NCBI GenBank assembly: GCA_964522015.1
Contig: CAZFST010000039.1
Coordinates: 1-32,662 of the forward strand
From: QQWI01 sp964522015
GTDB lineage: Bacteria; Bacillota; Clostridia; Peptostreptococcales; Acidaminobacteraceae
Length of the DNA: 32,662 bases
Direction of reading: 5' to 3'
The notes below the pieces were generated by a model. The model saw only the letters and a list, made by a program, of their open reading frames with translations. It did not search any database and was not told the DNA's origin. Of this stretch, positions 30,633 through 32,662 are shown one piece after another (position 1 is the first letter of the stretch; every line of letters begins with the position of its first letter). The position numbers and the translations under genes were made by a program.

Positions 30633-31202
30633 TTATTTTAACGGCATCTTTGCTTCTACTTGTTCATCAATCCAATTGTATACATTAGCAATTTCTCCAA
30701 CATAATTATCATTGATTTCAAAATAATTCGCATTATTTATATGACAGAGCTCTTTCATTTGAGAATGAAGTTTACTAAAATTATCTTTGCTCATATAATC
30801 ATCACAGTCCTTATGTTCTATCTCGCTTCTATGCTCAATAATTCCTGAGTTAAAATGATTCTCAAGATACGCCTTTGAAAAGCCTATGTAGAGAGGGATT
30901 ATTTGCTCTAAATATTCAGACTCAAACTCCCTAATATGCTCAGGTGGTAAATAGCACCCTTCAATAATAATATGCTGACCATTCTCAATATTAGTCATTA
31001 TAATGCCCCTTACAATTGGCCACAGTTTATACGAAAGCTCAACGTCACCATCAGTGGCAGTAAAATCACAATATTTACTGCCACGAATCAAGCCCATTTT
31101 CACATGGTCTATCGATAAATATGGAATTTTGTACTTTTCAAGTAAACGTTGAGCCATCACTGTTTTTCCTGTGCAACTAACGCCACCAATTAAAATTACC
31201 AT
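30633..31202 (-). CDS. P-loop kinase of unknown substrate
   Basis: A 189-aa AAA-type small-molecule kinase: Walker A GGVSCTGKT at 6-14, SIDHVKMGLIRG as the base/substrate region, and IIIEGCYLPPEH as a Walker B-like strand. The C-terminus is helical and acidic. Similar proteins are loosely annotated as adenylate- or 2-phosphoglycerate-kinase-like; I cannot name the substrate. AAGGGG is 7 nt before the ATG. It forms a two-gene unit with the HD hydrolase, suggesting phosphorylation and dephosphorylation of related metabolites. Confidence 0.82.
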   Translation of the reverse strand: MVILIGGVSCTGKTVMAQRLLEKYKIPYLSIDHVKMGLIRGSKYCDFTATDGDVELSYKLWPIVRGIIMTNIENGQHIIIEGCYLPPEHIREFESEYLEQIIPLYIGFSKAYLENHFNSGIIEHRSEIEHKDCDDYMSKDNFSKLHSQMKELCHINNANYFEINDNYVGEIANVYNWIDEQVEAKMPLK

Positions 31203-31370
31203 TGTAATCCCCTTCCTCTTATCAAATATATTTCTTTGAAACTATTTCCGATGTGGCATCTACTCAAGTAACCAATCCAACAGGTTAATTTGTTGAATGA
31301 TTTGGTATCATTCTTAGAGGCTCTAATTCTCGTTTCAAAGTATTCTCATCTAGAATGGCGCATCAACATT

Positions 31371-31460
31371 TTAAAAGAAGCCCCCACTTCTATAAGTGTG
31401 GAGGAGCAAGTCACCACGATTAGCAATCAAACGCTCTATGTATTCTCTTCTTTGGATCAA
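31371..31460 (-). pseudogene. Truncated start of an AAA-family ATPase gene
   Basis: Minus strand: AGAGGAGG followed 8-9 nt later by TTG at 31460 opens a 29-codon frame beginning (M)IQRREYIERLIANRG, the typical start of DUF4143-type AAA ATPases (MI-R--YL--LI pattern). After about 16 codons the frame runs into the hairpin of an IS200/IS605-like end and stops; the P-loop that should follow is missing. The gene was evidently interrupted or deleted there. Confidence 0.55.
31376..31422 (+). mobile_element. Remnant right end of an IS200/IS605-type element
   Basis: GAAG-CCCCCACTT-ctat-AAGTGTGG-AGGAGCAAGTCACCA has the look of the right end of TnpB-carrying elements: a subterminal hairpin (31382-31403) followed by a short tail. 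No tnpA or tnpB reading frame is left in 31203-31370, where I see no gene. The junction lies inside the ATPase fragment. Confidence 0.45.
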
Positions 31461-31709
31461 TGAAAGCACCTCCTCTCTTGTTGATTATAACGAAATCAAA
31501 CTTCTAATTCAAAGTTTTTTCTGAATAGAGAAATAACTCATCGCACATAACCAATCATACAACTGAACTAATCACTTGTTAACATCACCATGGTTCACCA
31601 CGTTAAAAAAGATGCAACACCTCCGCTTAACAGCTTGGGTATAGCATCTTTTCATTTACTGGGTAAAATCAATTAGCATCTAGATTTCCAAATCTTACGT
31701 TTCCAAATC

Positions 31710-32129
31710 TTAAACAGATTTAGCCTGGGTCAATCCCTTGAATACATACCAAGTGGCAGCCACAAAAGTGCAAACCACCAGAAAGTACACGTTTAGTCCG
31801 ACAAACTTTGAAACACTTGTTAAGGGGTTCATAGTCGTATTGATCAGGGACACCAAAATCCCAACATAGACCACAAGACCATAAGCCAGGGCACGAATTT
31901 TGATAGCCGTTTTCTTGAAGATGATGCTGGTATCGCAAATCAGAACACCTAACATAGAAATTCCAGCAAAACCAAGGAGAAACAGCATACTTTGATCCGT
32001 AAACATCAGCCCGCTGGTGGTATCATTTTTAAGCCATCTTACCAAAAGTGCGAATCCCAAAATAAAAATACCAAATACCAAGATACCAGCTACTGTTCTA
32101 AGCGATTCTAAAAATTTGTTTGTTTTCAT
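31710..32129 (-). CDS. Four-span membrane protein of unknown function, copy 2
   Basis: A 139-aa protein differing from the copy at 23136-23555 at only about a dozen residues, most of them conservative (for example VVYVGILVSLINTTMNPLTSVSKFVG versus NTPMN and FMG). Four membrane spans, same start and same AGAGG-like ribosome site. The flanking promoter, direct repeat and terminator are duplicated with it, so both copies are likely expressed and controlled alike. Unlike copy 1 it has no divergent XRE regulator next to it. Function unknown. Confidence 0.8.
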   Translation of the reverse strand: MKTNKFLESLRTVAGILVFGIFILGFALLVRWLKNDTTSGLMFTDQSMLFLLGFAGISMLGVLICDTSIIFKKTAIKIRALAYGLVVYVGILVSLINTTMNPLTSVSKFVGLNVYFLVVCTFVAATWYVFKGLTQAKSV

Positions 32130-32194
32130 GTGATTACCTCTGACCTTTGTATGTATTTTTTTGAGCCGACCTCATTGCCTGCCCTTCTGAAACT

Positions 32195-32265
32195 AGCATA
32201 CCGCAACCCTTTAGGCACAACAAGCCACCAGCTACCAAGCGGTACATACATAGAACTAAGTGGTA
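32195..32265 (-). promoter_or_regulatory. Promoter with LytTR-like direct repeat, copy 2
   Basis: Minus strand: TACCACTTA (32265-32257) and TACCGCTTG (32244-32236), 21 bp apart, with -10 TATGCT at 32200-32195, all as in copy 1. Confidence 0.55.
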
Positions 32266-32278
32266 CAACAACAACAAA

Positions 32279-32325
32279 GAACCCCTCCTAACTTGCTAGT
32301 TTGCAAGTTGGGTGGGGTTCTTTTT
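32279..32325 (+). terminator. Dispersed hairpin with T-run
   Basis: GAACCCC...AACTTGC pairs with GCAAGTT...GGGGTTC, then TTTTT and AGAGAATGACACAT, the same tail as near 28046. It lies between the ferredoxin-like gene and copy 2 of the four-span gene. Confidence 0.72.
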
Positions 32326-32429
32326 AGAGAATGACACATCACCGGTATTAATTCTAAACTGGTTCCGATGTGCTAATGGGCTACCCAGGGAAGCCAGAGC
32401 CACAATGACGTGGTGACTCAAATTTGCAG

Positions 32430-32660
32430 TTACTTATGTTTTTCCTTAATTGCATTCATAGGACACTTATTCCGACACCTAAAGCAAGTTGTGCAATTTT
32501 CATTAAACGTGAAATTACCATCAAGATAATTTATTGCATTTGTAGGGCATCTGTTATAGCAGAGCATACAAAATGAGCACAAAGATTTGTCCACATAGAA
32601 TTTCTTATAACTCAACTTTCGCAGCATAAGATAACCATATAAGCGTTGAAATTTTAACAT
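32430..32660 (-). CDS. Ferredoxin-like 2x[4Fe-4S] protein, probably the C-terminal part of a longer one
   Basis: Seventy-six codons are visible up to the window edge. Two cluster motifs of C-x2-C-x2-C-x3-C-P type occur: CSFCMLCYNRCP and CTTCFRCRNKCP, separated by 20 residues, as in bacterial 2[4Fe-4S] ferredoxins. The 24 residues before the first motif (with YGYLMLRKLSYKKFYVD) are not ferredoxin-like and look like the end of another domain. The frame has no stop before the window edge and no ribosome site is visible for the ATG at 32660, so the gene probably continues beyond, perhaps as a flavodoxin-ferredoxin fusion. Confidence 0.8.
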   Translation of the reverse strand: MLKFQRLYGYLMLRKLSYKKFYVDKSLCSFCMLCYNRCPTNAINYLDGNFTFNENCTTCFRCRNKCPMNAIKEKHK

Positions 32661-32662
32661 AT

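Larger units (their letters stand above)
31542..32330. repeat. Full-length copy of the repeated cassette
   Basis: Contains the 47-bp end sequence shared with 28931-28977, a terminator hairpin (31604-31652), the four-span gene, its LytTR-like promoter and a dispersed hairpin at 32279-32320. The central part (31604-32265) matches 23042-23690 at high identity, including non-coding parts. Confidence 0.8.

Overview
The window reads as chromosomal DNA of a low-GC, probably anaerobic Bacillota, most likely of clostridial type. Reasons are the strong AGGAGG ribosome sites, a flavodoxin/DUF3793 pair behind Fur boxes, an AgrBDCA system, several LytTR-type regulators, and A/T-rich intergenic DNA with many hairpin terminators. 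I do not assign a genus.

Left (1-1360): an iron-regulated flavodoxin and a DUF3793 protein behind a promoter that overlaps a Fur box, closed by a long hairpin.

Centre (about 1300-17300, all minus strand): one complete, self-contained class II lantibiotic system under quorum control. In order of transcription it has (a) an agr-like operon: a degenerate stand-alone receiver, AgrB, AgrD, AgrC-like kinase and AgrA-like LytTR regulator; (b) the biosynthetic operon: two lanA genes encoding identical precursors, an intercistronic hairpin, lanM, a LanT-like exporter with a dead C39 domain, a 61-aa unknown protein, a LanT exporter with an intact C39 protease and an orphan LytTR regulator; (c) an immunity-type operon: BceA-like ATPase, BceB-like permease and a 43-aa single-span membrane peptide. 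Promoters of all three operons carry the same kind of operator: half-sites of TGAC(A/G) and (G)ACA type 21 bp apart, the second starting 32 bp before the -10. The simplest model is that the cyclic AgrD peptide activates AgrC/AgrA, which switches on signalling, synthesis and self-protection together. The mature peptide carries T-x-S-x-E-C, the lipid II-binding signature of mersacidin and lacticin 481 relatives, which fits a BceAB-type protector.

Middle right (17335-24533): a diguanylate cyclase; a small conserved-looking protein preceded by a hidden 32-codon signal-peptide-like ORF that is divergent from an HTH-TPR (RNPP-like) regulator; a YjeM-type amino-acid permease; exonuclease III; a four-span membrane protein; and an XRE regulator with a membrane tail.

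Right (24538-32662): a second LytTR/GHKL operon with a YhfC-type membrane protease and a DUF3887 lipoprotein; a YdjC/ChbG deacetylase with a 9-codon leader ORF; a PCD/glyoxalase fusion of actinobacterial appearance; an HD hydrolase and P-loop kinase pair; a second copy of the four-span protein; and the end of a ferredoxin-like protein. This half is rich in repeats: five related dispersed hairpins, a duplicated 650-bp cassette with an internally deleted third remnant, and a truncated AAA-ATPase start joined to an IS200/IS605-like end. Two LytTR-style operator families (GACA type at the lantibiotic locus, TACC type on the right) suggest two separate peptide-signalling circuits.
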